45,700 nt of DNA, from contig CALWUW010000011.1 of assembly GCA_944384815.1 (NCBI GenBank), positions 1-45,700 of the forward strand. Reading direction: 5' to 3'. The notes below the pieces were generated by a model. It worked only from the letters and a program-made list of their open reading frames with translations, was not told the origin of the DNA and did not search any database. Source of the stretch: an uncultured Clostridia bacterium (lineage in GTDB: Bacteria; Bacillota; Clostridia; Oscillospirales; Acutalibacteraceae). The first letter of the stretch is position 1. Each line of letters opens with the position of its first letter. Position numbers and translations under genes: made by a program. This document shows positions 6,775 through 14,583 of the stretch, piece by piece.

Positions 6775-8202
6775 TTATCCCATAGGCAGAAATACTACCA
6801 TGGACAGAACAAACATAAATACCGTGCCTACGATCATAGGAACAGAAGTGCGTTTAACCACTTCTACAGGGCTCTTCTTGACAGAACCAGCCACGATCAT
6901 GACCACTGCGGAAACCGGCGAAACCGCGCGAAGCAGATTTCCCGCCAATCCCATGGGCACACTGATGGCCAACACGCTGATCCCGGCCGCCGCCGCCAGA
7001 GGAACCATAAGAGGCACCAGGGCGAAAAACAGAGCTGTACCGCTTCCGCTGAGAATTACGATCAAAGCTGTAAGGGCTACCAGAATCAAAGGAAGCACAA
7101 AGCCTAATCCGCCTCCCTGGATTCCCAACATCGTCTGCTGCAGCGTGTTGATCAATCCAATGGAGTTCAGCCCCGTAACAAACACAGAGGCCGCTACCAA
7201 CAATGCTACGATAGGCATGGCGTTACCCATCCCTTTGAAGAAATTCTCCGTACCACTTAGCGCGTCCTTGGCGTTCCGCTTCCGGATAATTTCACAAACC
7301 AGAGCCACCACAAAGGAGAACAAAGTGGCCACTTCCACGCTGATATTCACACTGAGTTTCGCTGCGGATTGAAGGATAAAGACCACGATCAGCAGCAAAA
7401 TCGGCAGCAAAGGAAGGATCGCATAAATGGTTTTGAACAATTTTCCCCCTTCAATGGCCTTGATATCCTTTACATCAGACAGCTCACTCAAGCGCTCGCT
7501 GCCCATTTTCTTATCCATATGCTTTTGCCAAAAATAATGTGCCAGAGCCATCACCAGCAAAGTGGGAATGGAGATCAGTGCATGATACCGGAACACATAA
7601 TCCGTAGCAGTCAGGCCTGCAAATTCCGTGGTCTTTGCCAATTCCTCCGCAATGGCAACATTATCCGAGCCCAATGGAGTAGGCATGACCGTAGCGGTGG
7701 TAGCAATGATGCCGGCTGATGTAAGCGGACTCATACCGGCTTTTACCATAACCGGGAATAATGTAGCCAGCAAAATGATGGACAAATTGGAAGCGCTGGG
7801 GATTACCAAAGAAAGCAGATTTCCCAGCAAAAAAACCACCGGGACCAGAATGTATACGGATTTGATTTTGCCAATGGGTTTGGTCAGCACACTCACTGTT
7901 ACGTCGTTGGCTCCTATGGAGCTCATATACGCGGAGTAGCCTCCCAGGATCAAAATAATAAATCCAGCAGAACTAAGCGTACTTTTGAACTGATCCGCAA
8001 TGGCTTTTAACGGATCCAGCCACACAGCCCCCGTGGACACAAAATCCTTTACCGCAATCCCGTTTCCCATGCCGATGGCAATGAACATCAGCACCACACC
8101 CATTAAAAGCAAAGTGATCTTGATATCCATTTTCTTAATAAGCATGAAAACTACCAGTGCCACAGAAATCAGCGCCGAACCGTACATAATAAGTTCCTGC
8201 AT
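6775..8202 (-). CDS. DcuC-family transporter, predicted nucleoside/ribose importer
   Basis: A 475-residue polytopic membrane protein with about 12 hydrophobic helices. It matches the DcuC family in conserved stretches: GGYSAYMSSIGAND, SNLSIILLATLFPVMVKAG, ALAHYFWQKHMDKK and LLRAVSPVSAVVMIVAGS. E. coli DcuC exports succinate under anaerobiosis. Here the gene sits between a nucleoside hydrolase (42 bp upstream) and a LacI regulator, in an operon with ribokinase and no dicarboxylate enzymes. I infer that it imports nucleosides or a related ribosyl compound. The ATG at 8202 is chosen because AAAGGAGGT lies 7 nt before it; the frame extends 10 codons upstream without a site. Confidence 0.85.
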   Translation of the reverse strand: MQELIMYGSALISVALVVFMLIKKMDIKITLLLMGVVLMFIAIGMGNGIAVKDFVSTGAVWLDPLKAIADQFKSTLSSAGFIILILGGYSAYMSSIGANDVTVSVLTKPIGKIKSVYILVPVVFLLGNLLSLVIPSASNLSIILLATLFPVMVKAGMSPLTSAGIIATTATVMPTPLGSDNVAIAEELAKTTEFAGLTATDYVFRYHALISIPTLLVMALAHYFWQKHMDKKMGSERLSELSDVKDIKAIEGGKLFKTIYAILPLLPILLLIVVFILQSAAKLSVNISVEVATLFSFVVALVCEIIRKRNAKDALSGTENFFKGMGNAMPIVALLVAASVFVTGLNSIGLINTLQQTMLGIQGGGLGFVLPLILVALTALIVILSGSGTALFFALVPLMVPLAAAAGISVLAISVPMGLAGNLLRAVSPVSAVVMIVAGSVKKSPVEVVKRTSVPMIVGTVFMFVLSMVVFLPMG

Positions 8203-8244
8203 AATTTTACCTCCTTTTATATATTTTTTCAACCCGCCTGCGGC

Positions 8245-9165
8245 TTAAATGCATTTTGCCATTCTTTCCAAAAACCACTGACGGAACATTTCCTGATTGA
8301 TGTCTAAACAGACTTTTGCGTTGCTGGGTTTTCCCAAATATCCTTTCAGATCCACCAACGTGCAGCCTGCTGTCATACTGCCATGCAGTTCCACATCCAC
8401 ATACGTTTCCACGATCTCATACATTTCCGGTTTCAGCAGATAGGCCATAGCGCAGCTGTCATACATCTTCAGGCCGGTCTTCATGCTGCCGCCCCGGTAC
8501 TTCTGGAACAAACAGTAAGCCATGCGCCCTACTTCTCCCAGGGCCGGAAGCTTCGCGCTGTCCTCCGGAAGGACCAATGCTTTCCAACCTACATCCAGAC
8601 CAGCCATAACCAGCGGCAGCCCGCTGTCAAATACAATTTTGGCCGCTTCCGGATCGGTTGCAATGTTGAATTCCGACATGACCCCCTTGTTTCCCCTGCT
8701 GGCAGATCCTCCCATCAGCACAATTTCTCTGATGTTCTTCTTTACTTCCGGATACAGTTTCAGCAGCAGCGCAATATTGGTCAAGGGCGCGATGGGCACC
8801 AAAGTTATGGGTTCCGGGCTCTCCATAATCACACGATACATGGCGTTTACCGCGTTTTCTTTCAAGAGCAAGTGGTCATCCGGTTCCTCAAAATCAAACC
8901 CTTCCATTCCGCTCTTTCCATGAACATTGCTGGCGTCCTGCAAAGGAAGCACCAAAGGAGCCTCCGCACCTTTGGCCACAGGCACTTCTTTTCCAAAAAA
9001 CTTTAAGAGGCGCAATGTGTTATACGTTACCTTGTCCAAAGATACATTTCCTGCTACTGTGGTAATCAGCCGCACATCCAGCTCTTCGCTGAACAGCGCA
9101 ATGGCAATGGCTACGGCATCGTCAATGCCAGGATCCGTGTCAATAATAATAGGACGCTTGCTCAT
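8245..9165 (-). CDS. Nucleoside hydrolase (inosine-uridine preferring family)
   Basis: A 306-residue IUNH-family enzyme that splits ribonucleosides into base and ribose. The calcium/ribose site is intact: the N-terminal cluster IIDTDPGIDDAVAI (the DXDXXXDD signature), LVPIAPLTNIALLL, MGGSASRGNK and SEFNIATDPEAAKIVF. A late Asp in the DSCAMAYLL segment probably completes the site. Base specificity cannot be read. It overlaps the upstream ribokinase gene by 4 nt and has a strong AAGGAGGAG site, so the ribose it frees can be phosphorylated by its neighbour. The protein is cytoplasmic (no signal peptide), which implies that a nucleoside importer is needed. Confidence 0.93.
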   Translation of the reverse strand: MSKRPIIIDTDPGIDDAVAIAIALFSEELDVRLITTVAGNVSLDKVTYNTLRLLKFFGKEVPVAKGAEAPLVLPLQDASNVHGKSGMEGFDFEEPDDHLLLKENAVNAMYRVIMESPEPITLVPIAPLTNIALLLKLYPEVKKNIREIVLMGGSASRGNKGVMSEFNIATDPEAAKIVFDSGLPLVMAGLDVGWKALVLPEDSAKLPALGEVGRMAYCLFQKYRGGSMKTGLKMYDSCAMAYLLKPEMYEIVETYVDVELHGSMTAGCTLVDLKGYLGKPSNAKVCLDINQEMFRQWFLERMAKCI

Positions 9166-10085
9166 AGGGACTCCTCCTTAAAATAAATATCTATCTCGTT
9201 TTGATAAGGTATGGAAATCTGGGCACCCTGTTTTGTAATGGTCAGAGCAGCCGCCTTGGTAGCATACCTCATACAATCCTCCATTTTTTCCCCTTTAACC
9301 AGCGCACTGGCTAACGCGCCGATGTAAGCATCTCCGGCTGCGGTGGTATCTACATTGGGGACGGAATAGCTGCTGATTTCCACAATCTCTTCTCCTACGC
9401 GGCTGATACTCCCCCGGCTTCCCAATGTAATAATGGCGTTCCCGGCTCCCATGGCAGAAAAGCGACTTAAAGCTCTTTGGCAGCTTTCCTTCTCCTCAGG
9501 ATAAATTCCGGTGAGAAACTCACATTCGGTTTGATTGACCACCAGCAAATCAACGGCACGATACGTTTCCGGAGAAATTACCTTAGCAGGAGCCGGATTG
9601 AACAGCGTAAACAATCCGTAACGCTTGGCGGAAACCAGAGACTCCGCCACTGCGGCAGCACTGCATTCATATTGCGTCATGAATACATCTCCCGGTTCCC
9701 CTAATTTTTTCAAAATGGCGTCCACATCCTGGCCTTTTATTTCATGGTTAGCTCCCGGGCTGAGAAGGATCCGATTGTCCCCCTGGCATCTGGTGATGAT
9801 GGCCACGCCTGTGCTTTTGTGCTGGCTTTCCGACACATATGTGCAGTCCACCCCATACCCTTCCAACGATTCGCGCATCTGCCGGCCAAACAGATCTTTT
9901 CCTACTCGGGCTATCATGTAGGTATGCGCTCCCAGCTTTGCTGCAGCCACCGCCTGATTTCCGCCTTTTCCGCCAGGATTCGTGAAAAAGCCCCGGCCTT
10001 CCAGCGTCTCACCCGCCTGGGGTATGGTATCGCACTCAATGGTTAGATCCATATTCAAACTGCCGAATACCATTACTTTTTTCAT
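9162..10085 (-). CDS. rbsK: Ribokinase
   Basis: A 307-residue PfkB-family kinase matching ribokinase along its length. It has the N-terminal substrate motif GSLNMDLTIECDTIPQAGET, the GG motif NPGGKGGNQAVAAAKLGA, the P-loop-like ITLGSRG segment and the C-terminal catalytic signature NVDTTAAGDAYIGALA with the Asp base. It makes ribose-5-phosphate from the ribose released by the nucleoside hydrolase gene that overlaps its 3' end by 4 nt. It is second in the operon, 33 bp after the GNAT gene. Confidence 0.93.
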   Translation of the reverse strand: MKKVMVFGSLNMDLTIECDTIPQAGETLEGRGFFTNPGGKGGNQAVAAAKLGAHTYMIARVGKDLFGRQMRESLEGYGVDCTYVSESQHKSTGVAIITRCQGDNRILLSPGANHEIKGQDVDAILKKLGEPGDVFMTQYECSAAAVAESLVSAKRYGLFTLFNPAPAKVISPETYRAVDLLVVNQTECEFLTGIYPEEKESCQRALSRFSAMGAGNAIITLGSRGSISRVGEEIVEISSYSVPNVDTTAAGDAYIGALASALVKGEKMEDCMRYATKAAALTITKQGAQISIPYQNEIDIYFKEESL

Positions 10086-10118
10086 ACCCGCACCTCATCT
10101 CTATTTATTTTTCAAATC

Positions 10119-10562
10119 TCATCCAGCTTCCTTTTGATTGGCCGTTGTGTGTAAAACCATTCCGCTTCCCAGCCCCGGAGAAGGCCTCCGGATGAATCCG
10201 AACTTTTCATAAAAGGGCTCTGTTCCCGGGGTGGCCATAAGGCTAATATATGCTTTTTCACACGCATACCGCCTGATATACGCCAGCAACGCTTCCATCA
10301 GCATTCTTCCGATCCCTCTTCCTTTATACTCGGGATCTACCACCACATCTTTAATGAAAAAGACGATCCGCCCATCCCCCACCACTCGGGCGATGCCAAT
10401 AGTCTTTCCGTTTTCACGAACCTCTACGGTATAAAACGTATTGTTCAGCGCAGCAGAACAATCTTCCCAAGAATAAAACTGAAAGTCTACCTTTTCCCGC
10501 AGAGCCATAAAAACTTCCGGAGAAAGCTTTTGTTCCACAATCTGCAACAATCCACTCACCAC
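10119..10562 (-). CDS. GNAT-family N-acetyltransferase
   Basis: A small acetyltransferase of up to 147 residues. The acetyl-CoA site is clear: IVFFIKDVVVDPEYKGRGIGRMLMEALLAYIRR (motif A with the R-G-x-G-R-x-L core), followed by FYEKFGFIRRPSPGLGSGM. The substrate is unknown. It is the first gene of the nucleoside-salvage operon, directly after promoter and operator. The start is unsure: tandem GTG codons at 10562 and 10559, or a TTG 12 bp further, all lie near the only purine-rich site (AGAGGTGG). Confidence 0.88.
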   Translation of the reverse strand: MVSGLLQIVEQKLSPEVFMALREKVDFQFYSWEDCSAALNNTFYTVEVRENGKTIGIARVVGDGRIVFFIKDVVVDPEYKGRGIGRMLMEALLAYIRRYACEKAYISLMATPGTEPFYEKFGFIRRPSPGLGSGMVLHTTANQKEAG

Positions 10563-10568
10563 CTCTGG

Positions 10569-10580
10569 TAAAACGTTTTA
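10569..10580. promoter_or_regulatory. LacI-type operator of the nucleoside operon
   Basis: The perfect 12-bp palindrome TAAAACGTTTTA has a central CG pair, the hallmark of LacI-family sites. It lies just downstream of the expected transcription start of the GNAT-rbsK-hydrolase-transporter-lacI operon, ideal for repression. It does not fit the cre consensus outside the core, so a specific (RbsR-like) repressor rather than CcpA is favoured. Confidence 0.75.
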
Positions 10581-10592
10581 TCAACTGAGTTC

Positions 10593-10621
10593 ATAGTAAC
10601 ACCACCGTTGCATTTTGTCAA
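10593..10621 (-). promoter_or_regulatory. Promoter of the nucleoside-salvage operon
   Basis: On the minus strand: TTGACA (10621-10616), a 17-bp spacer and TACTAT (10598-10593). The predicted start near 10586 places the palindromic operator at about +6 to +17. Confidence 0.82.
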
Positions 10622-10822
10622 CAATAAAAATCAAAAATATTAAAAATTTTTATTATTTTTACTTGAGACAAATTTACTTATCCATGCGTCTTCTTTTTTC
10701 CTCATTTAAACCTTTTGAGACAGTATGCCCCATGGCATAAAATTCATCCTTGTGTTTTTCTTCTGTGTTTTTCAAGATTTTCATTTATAAGCATTCCGGA
10801 CACAAAAAATCTTCCAAACCCC

Positions 10823-10852
10823 TTGACAATCATTAAAAAACATTCTTATAAT
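10823..10852 (+). promoter_or_regulatory. Promoter of the ileS T-box leader
   Basis: TTGACA (10823-10828), an 18-bp spacer and TATAAT (10847-10852). Between the divergent promoter and this one (10622-10822) I see only A/T-rich DNA and a small palindrome TATGCC-CCAT-GGCATA at 10724-10739. Confidence 0.85.
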
Positions 10853-10859
10853 AGGGGTA

Positions 10860-11108
10860 ATATAAGAAAAACGATGACGGAGACAGTAATCTGTTTCAGA
10901 ACGCTTCAGCGAGCCGGCGCAGGTGGAAGGTCGGTGCCAGTATGAACAGACCAAGATCCCTCCCCAGTTGCGAATCCCAACGGGAAACCTAGTAAGAGGA
11001 GCCGTTTGTCCTACGTTATAAGGGCCGCGTATGTTTGTATGTGTAACAGGTGGTTGCGAAGCCTAAACAGCTCTCGTCCTTTTACAGGATGGGAGCTTTT
11101 TCTTTTTC
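10860..11108 (+). promoter_or_regulatory. T-box riboswitch (isoleucine) upstream of ileS
   Basis: A leader of about 250 nt. Stem I can be drawn with TCTGTTTC pairing to GAACAGA around the apical AGCGAGCCGG region and GGAG pairing to CTCC at the base. The 5' loop side ACAGTAA resembles the AGUA element, and the 3' side carries ATC (10956-10958), an isoleucine codon, as specifier. The tRNA-acceptor element is AGGTGGTTGCGAAGCC (11048-11063). It keeps UGGU, complementary to ACCA, but lacks the usual ACCGCG. The terminator pairs AGCTCTCGTCCT (11069-11080) with AGGATGGGAGCT (11086-11097), followed by a T-rich run. Uncharged tRNA-Ile would favour readthrough into ileS. Confidence 0.85.
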
Positions 11109-11164
11109 GTTTCCCCTTTTAGATACAGACTGACAAAGTTATTTCGAAAGAGAGGCATCAGACC

Positions 11165-14100
11165 ATGTATCAAAAAGTATCCGCGGATATGGATTTTGTA
11201 GCGCGGGAAAAAAAGGTCGAACAATTCTGGAAAGAAAACAAAATTTTTGAAAAAAGCATGGAGCAGCGTAAAGAAGGCGAAACTTATACCTTCTACGATG
11301 GTCCTCCCACAGCCAACGGAAAGCCCCATATCGGCCATGTGCTGACTCGGGTCATTAAGGATATGATTCCCCGTTACCGCACAATGAAAGGGTATATGGT
11401 GCCCCGAAAGGCAGGATGGGATACCCACGGTCTCCCCGTAGAGCTGGAAGTGGAAAAGCTTTTGGGCCTGGACGGCAAGGAACAGATCGAAACTTACGGC
11501 CTGATCCCTTTTATCGACAAATGTAAGGAAAGCGTATGGAAATACAAAGGCATGTGGGAAGATTTTTCTTCCACCGTAGGCTTTTGGGCCGATATGGAAC
11601 ATCCTTATGTCACCTACCACGATGATTACATCGAATCCGAATGGTGGGCGCTGAAGCAGATTTGGGATAAAGGACTTCTTTATAAAGGATTCAAGGTCGT
11701 TCCTTACTGCCCCCGCTGCGGAACCCCCCTCTCTGCCCAGGAAGTCGCTCAAGGATATAAGGATGTAAAAGAACGTTCTGCCATTGCCCGCTTTAAGGTA
11801 AAGGATGAAGACGCTTACATTCTGGCCTGGACCACCACCCCCTGGACTCTTCCCTCCAACGTGGCCCTTTGCGTAAACCCGGATGAAAGCTACGTCAAAG
11901 TCCGCTGCGGCGAGTATACCTACTATATGGCAGAAGCCCTGCTGGATTCTGTTCTGGGCGAAGGCTCCTATGAGATCCTGGAACGCTTCACCGGCAAGGA
12001 TCTGGAATATAAAGAATATGAGCCTCTGTATGCTTTCAAAAAGCTGAATAAAAAAGCGTACTATGTGGTATGCGATACCTATGTCACCTTAACAGACGGT
12101 ACCGGTGTGGTTCACATTGCTCCGGCTTTCGGTGAGGACGACTCCAAAGTAGGGCGCAAATACGATCTCCCCTTCCTTCAGCTGGTAGATGAAAAGGGCG
12201 AGATGACCTCTGAAACCCCCTGGAGCGGAACCTTCTGCAAAAAAGCCGACCCAATGGTGCTTCAGGATCTGGAAGATCGGGGACTTCTTTTCTCCGCTCC
12301 CAAATTTGAGCACAGCTATCCCCATTGCTGGCGCTGCGATACGCCTTTGATCTATTACGCCCGGGAATCCTGGTTTATTAAGATGACCGCCGTAAAGGAA
12401 GATCTGATCCGCAACAACAATACCATCCACTGGATCCCGGAGAGCATCGGCAAAGGCCGCTTTGGAGATTGGCTGGAAAATGTTCAGGATTGGGGAATCA
12501 GCCGGAACCGGTATTGGGGCACCCCCTTGAATGTTTGGGAATGCGAGTGCGGGCATATGCACGCCATTGGCAGCCGCCAGGAATTGTTTGAATGCAGCGG
12601 CGATGAGAAAGCCAAAACCGTGGAGCTGCATCGCCCCTACATTGACGAGATCACCATGTCCTGCCCCAAATGTGGAAAAACCATGCACCGTGTGCCGGAA
12701 GTGATCGACTGCTGGTTTGATTCCGGCGCCATGCCCTTTGCTCAGCATCATTATCCTTTTGAAAATAAAGAATTGTTTGAGCAGCAGTTCCCTGCCCAAT
12801 TTATCTCCGAGGCTGTTGACCAGACCCGGGGCTGGTTCTATTCCCTGCTGGCGGAATCCACTCTTCTCTTCAACAAGGCGCCCTACGAAAATGTTCTGGT
12901 TTTAGGCCACGTGCAGGATGAAAACGGACAGAAAATGAGTAAATCCAAAGGAAACGCTGTGGACCCCTTTGAAGCTTTGGCCACCTACGGTGCCGATGCT
13001 ATCCGTTGGTATTTCTATATCAACAGCGCTCTCTGGCTTCCCAACCGTTTCCACGCCAAGGCTGTTCAGGAAGGCCAGCGCAAGTTTATGAGCACCCTTT
13101 GGAACACGTACGCATTCTTTGTTCTGTATGCCAATATCCATGAGTTTGACGCTTCCAAATACACGCTTGAATATGAGAAGCTTTCCGTTCTGGATCAGTG
13201 GCTGATTTCCAAATTAAACACCCTGATCGGAACCGTGGACGATCATCTTGCCAACTACCGAATTCCGGAAGCGGCCCGCTCTTTGCAGGATTTTGTAGAC
13301 GCCATGAGCAACTGGTATGTCCGCAGAAGCCGGGAACGTTTCTGGAATCCGGAAATGACCCAGGATACCATCAACGCCTTTATGACTCTGTATACCACGT
13401 TGGTAACGCTGTCCAAGGTAGCTGCTCCCATGATCCCCTTCATGACGGAAGATATTTATCAAAACCTGGTGCGGTCTGTAGATTCTTCTGCGCCGGAAAG
13501 CGTACATCTTTGCGATTACCCGACAGTCAAGGCAGAGTGGATCAACAAGGAACTGGAAGACAATATGGATCACCTGCTGGAAATTGTCGTTATGGGACGC
13601 GCCTGCCGGAACACGGCCAATATCAAAAACCGGCAGCCTTTGCCCAAACTGTACGTAAAAGCAGCTTCTCTTTCGGAATATTACAAATCCATCATTGCCG
13701 ATGAGCTGAATGTAAAAGAGGTTGTCTTTACGGATGATGTTTCGGAGTTCACTTCTTACAGCTTTAAGCCGCAGCTGAAAACCGTCGGACCCAAGTACGG
13801 AAAGCTTCTTAACGGCATTCGCACGGCTCTGGCGGAGGTCGATGGTCACGCAGCCATGGCGGAGCTGAAGGCTTCCGGAGAACTGAAGCTGGATATAGAC
13901 GGCCAGCCGGTAGTTTTGCTGGAGGAAGATCTTTTGATCTCCGCAGCACAGATGGAAGGCTATGTTTCCGAATCCGACAATACCCTTTCCGTGGTGCTGG
14001 ATACCCATCTCACACCGGAGCTGATCGAGGAAGGCTTTGTCCGTGAAATTGTCAGCAAGATTCAGACCATGCGGAAGGAAGCCGGATTTGAAGTTATGGA

Positions 14101-14278
14101 TACGATCACCGTCTGCGCCCAGGGAAATCCCATGCTGGAATCCTTGATGGAAAGAAATCAGCAGGAAATCTGCCCTGAAGTGCTGGCTTCCCATCTGTAC
14201 TTTGGAAAGACCCAAGGCTACACAAAAGAATGGAATATTAACGGTGAAACTCTCACGCTTTCTGTCTTAAAGGAATAA
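11165..14278 (+). CDS. ileS: Isoleucine--tRNA ligase (type 2)
   Basis: A 1037-residue class I synthetase charging tRNA-Ile. The HIGH motif is PHIGHV near residue 57, and the KMSKS loop is KMSKSKGNAVDP near residue 592. The editing domain carries TTTPWTLPSNVAL, and zinc-type CXXC pairs (CPRCG, CWRCD, CPKCG) occur. Sequence style and length fit the eukaryote-like IleRS2 group, which in other bacteria is linked to low mupirocin sensitivity (family knowledge; not shown here). It is controlled by the isoleucine T-box upstream and followed by its own terminator, so it is probably monocistronic. The start at 11165 has a modest GAAAGAGAGG site. Confidence 0.97.
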   Translation: MYQKVSADMDFVAREKKVEQFWKENKIFEKSMEQRKEGETYTFYDGPPTANGKPHIGHVLTRVIKDMIPRYRTMKGYMVPRKAGWDTHGLPVELEVEKLLGLDGKEQIETYGLIPFIDKCKESVWKYKGMWEDFSSTVGFWADMEHPYVTYHDDYIESEWWALKQIWDKGLLYKGFKVVPYCPRCGTPLSAQEVAQGYKDVKERSAIARFKVKDEDAYILAWTTTPWTLPSNVALCVNPDESYVKVRCGEYTYYMAEALLDSVLGEGSYEILERFTGKDLEYKEYEPLYAFKKLNKKAYYVVCDTYVTLTDGTGVVHIAPAFGEDDSKVGRKYDLPFLQLVDEKGEMTSETPWSGTFCKKADPMVLQDLEDRGLLFSAPKFEHSYPHCWRCDTPLIYYARESWFIKMTAVKEDLIRNNNTIHWIPESIGKGRFGDWLENVQDWGISRNRYWGTPLNVWECECGHMHAIGSRQELFECSGDEKAKTVELHRPYIDEITMSCPKCGKTMHRVPEVIDCWFDSGAMPFAQHHYPFENKELFEQQFPAQFISEAVDQTRGWFYSLLAESTLLFNKAPYENVLVLGHVQDENGQKMSKSKGNAVDPFEALATYGADAIRWYFYINSALWLPNRFHAKAVQEGQRKFMSTLWNTYAFFVLYANIHEFDASKYTLEYEKLSVLDQWLISKLNTLIGTVDDHLANYRIPEAARSLQDFVDAMSNWYVRRSRERFWNPEMTQDTINAFMTLYTTLVTLSKVAAPMIPFMTEDIYQNLVRSVDSSAPESVHLCDYPTVKAEWINKELEDNMDHLLEIVVMGRACRNTANIKNRQPLPKLYVKAASLSEYYKSIIADELNVKEVVFTDDVSEFTSYSFKPQLKTVGPKYGKLLNGIRTALAEVDGHAAMAELKASGELKLDIDGQPVVLLEEDLLISAAQMEGYVSESDNTLSVVLDTHLTPELIEEGFVREIVSKIQTMRKEAGFEVMDTITVCAQGNPMLESLMERNQQEICPEVLASHLYFGKTQGYTKEWNINGETLTLSVLKE

Positions 14279-14282
14279 TTTC

Positions 14283-14322
14283 AAACGGGTGTATGGCAAC
14301 AAGCCATACACCCGTTTCTTTT
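14283..14322 (+). terminator. Intrinsic terminator of ileS
   Basis: A 15-bp perfect stem (14283-14297 with 14303-14317, core ACGGGTGTATGGC) with a 5-nt loop and the tail TTTCTTTT. Confidence 0.92.
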
Positions 14323-14355
14323 ACAAAAGATTTTTGACAAAATTCATTTTTTTGC

Positions 14356-14384
14356 TTGTTTTTCTTCCTTTCTTCTGCTAAAAT
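14356..14384 (+). promoter_or_regulatory. Promoter of the uracil-permease leader
   Basis: TTGTTT (14356-14361), a 17-bp spacer and TAAAAT (14379-14384), with TG at 14376-14377 giving an extended -10. A TTGACA at 14334-14339 is too far upstream to serve this -10. Transcription would begin near 14391, about 24 nt before the leader-peptide ATG. Confidence 0.6.
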
Positions 14385-14414
14385 GGTGAAAATGTTTGGA
14401 AGGAGGAGAGCATC

Positions 14415-14516
14415 ATGGGAAAACTTCTGAAGTATCCTGTGCTTTTTCCTCTGCTTTTTAAGAAAAAAGCAGAAGGCTTTTCTCTTTTTTCCTTTTTTGC
14501 ATTGCTTTCTTCATAA
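14415..14516 (+). CDS. 33-residue leader peptide before the uracil permease
   Basis: A complete short frame begins MGKLLKYPVLFPLLFKKKAE and continues with a Phe/Ser/Leu-rich tail, ending with TAA at 14514-14516. It starts 6 nt after a strong AAGGAGGAG site. Six of the residues are Phe, mostly TTT, so the coding RNA includes two runs of six U (14485-14490 and 14493-14498). The stop codon falls inside the terminator hairpin that follows. This mirrors the E. coli pyrBI leader peptide, where a closely following ribosome disrupts the terminator when UTP is low. The peptide itself probably has no function; its translation does. It could alternatively be a small membrane peptide. Confidence 0.7.
   Translation: MGKLLKYPVLFPLLFKKKAEGFSLFSFFALLSS
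14462..14498 (+). promoter_or_regulatory. Pause-type hairpin and U-rich tract in the leader
   Basis: A 9-bp stem with one mismatch (14462-14470 with 14476-14484, inner part AAAAGC/GCTTTT) closes a 5-nt loop. It is followed by TTTTTT-CC-TTTTTT. In the pyrBI model such a hairpin plus U-rich tract is the UTP-sensitive pause site. It could also end some transcripts by itself. Confidence 0.6.
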
Positions 14517-14532
14517 AGGCAATGCTTTTTTT
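14499..14532 (+). terminator. Attenuator before the uracil permease
   Basis: GCATTGC (14499-14505) pairs with GCAATGC (14519-14525), extendable by TTT/AAA across a bulge, and seven T follow. The leader-peptide stop codon (14514-14516) lies within it, so a ribosome finishing the peptide would cover both arms. A further small hairpin, CCGCAT-TTCC-ATGCGG (14543-14558), lies just before the permease ribosome binding site. Confidence 0.8.
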
Positions 14533-14583
14533 ATGCCAATTACCGCATTTCCATGCGGAATATGAATTGAGGAGGTTTTTTCA

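Noticed and set aside
10569-10580. Catabolite-responsive cre site
   Set aside because: Only the AAACGTTT core agrees; outer positions do not match the TG...CA ends of the consensus in the right register. A dedicated LacI operator fits better.
13214-14215. Open frame of 333 codons on the minus strand inside ileS
   Set aside because: Shadow frame opposite a clear synthetase; no start signal or recognisable domain.
14391-14583. PyrR-binding site in the uracil-permease leader
   Set aside because: I looked for the conserved PyrR anti-antiterminator loop sequence and did not find it; the leader-peptide arrangement explains the structures better.
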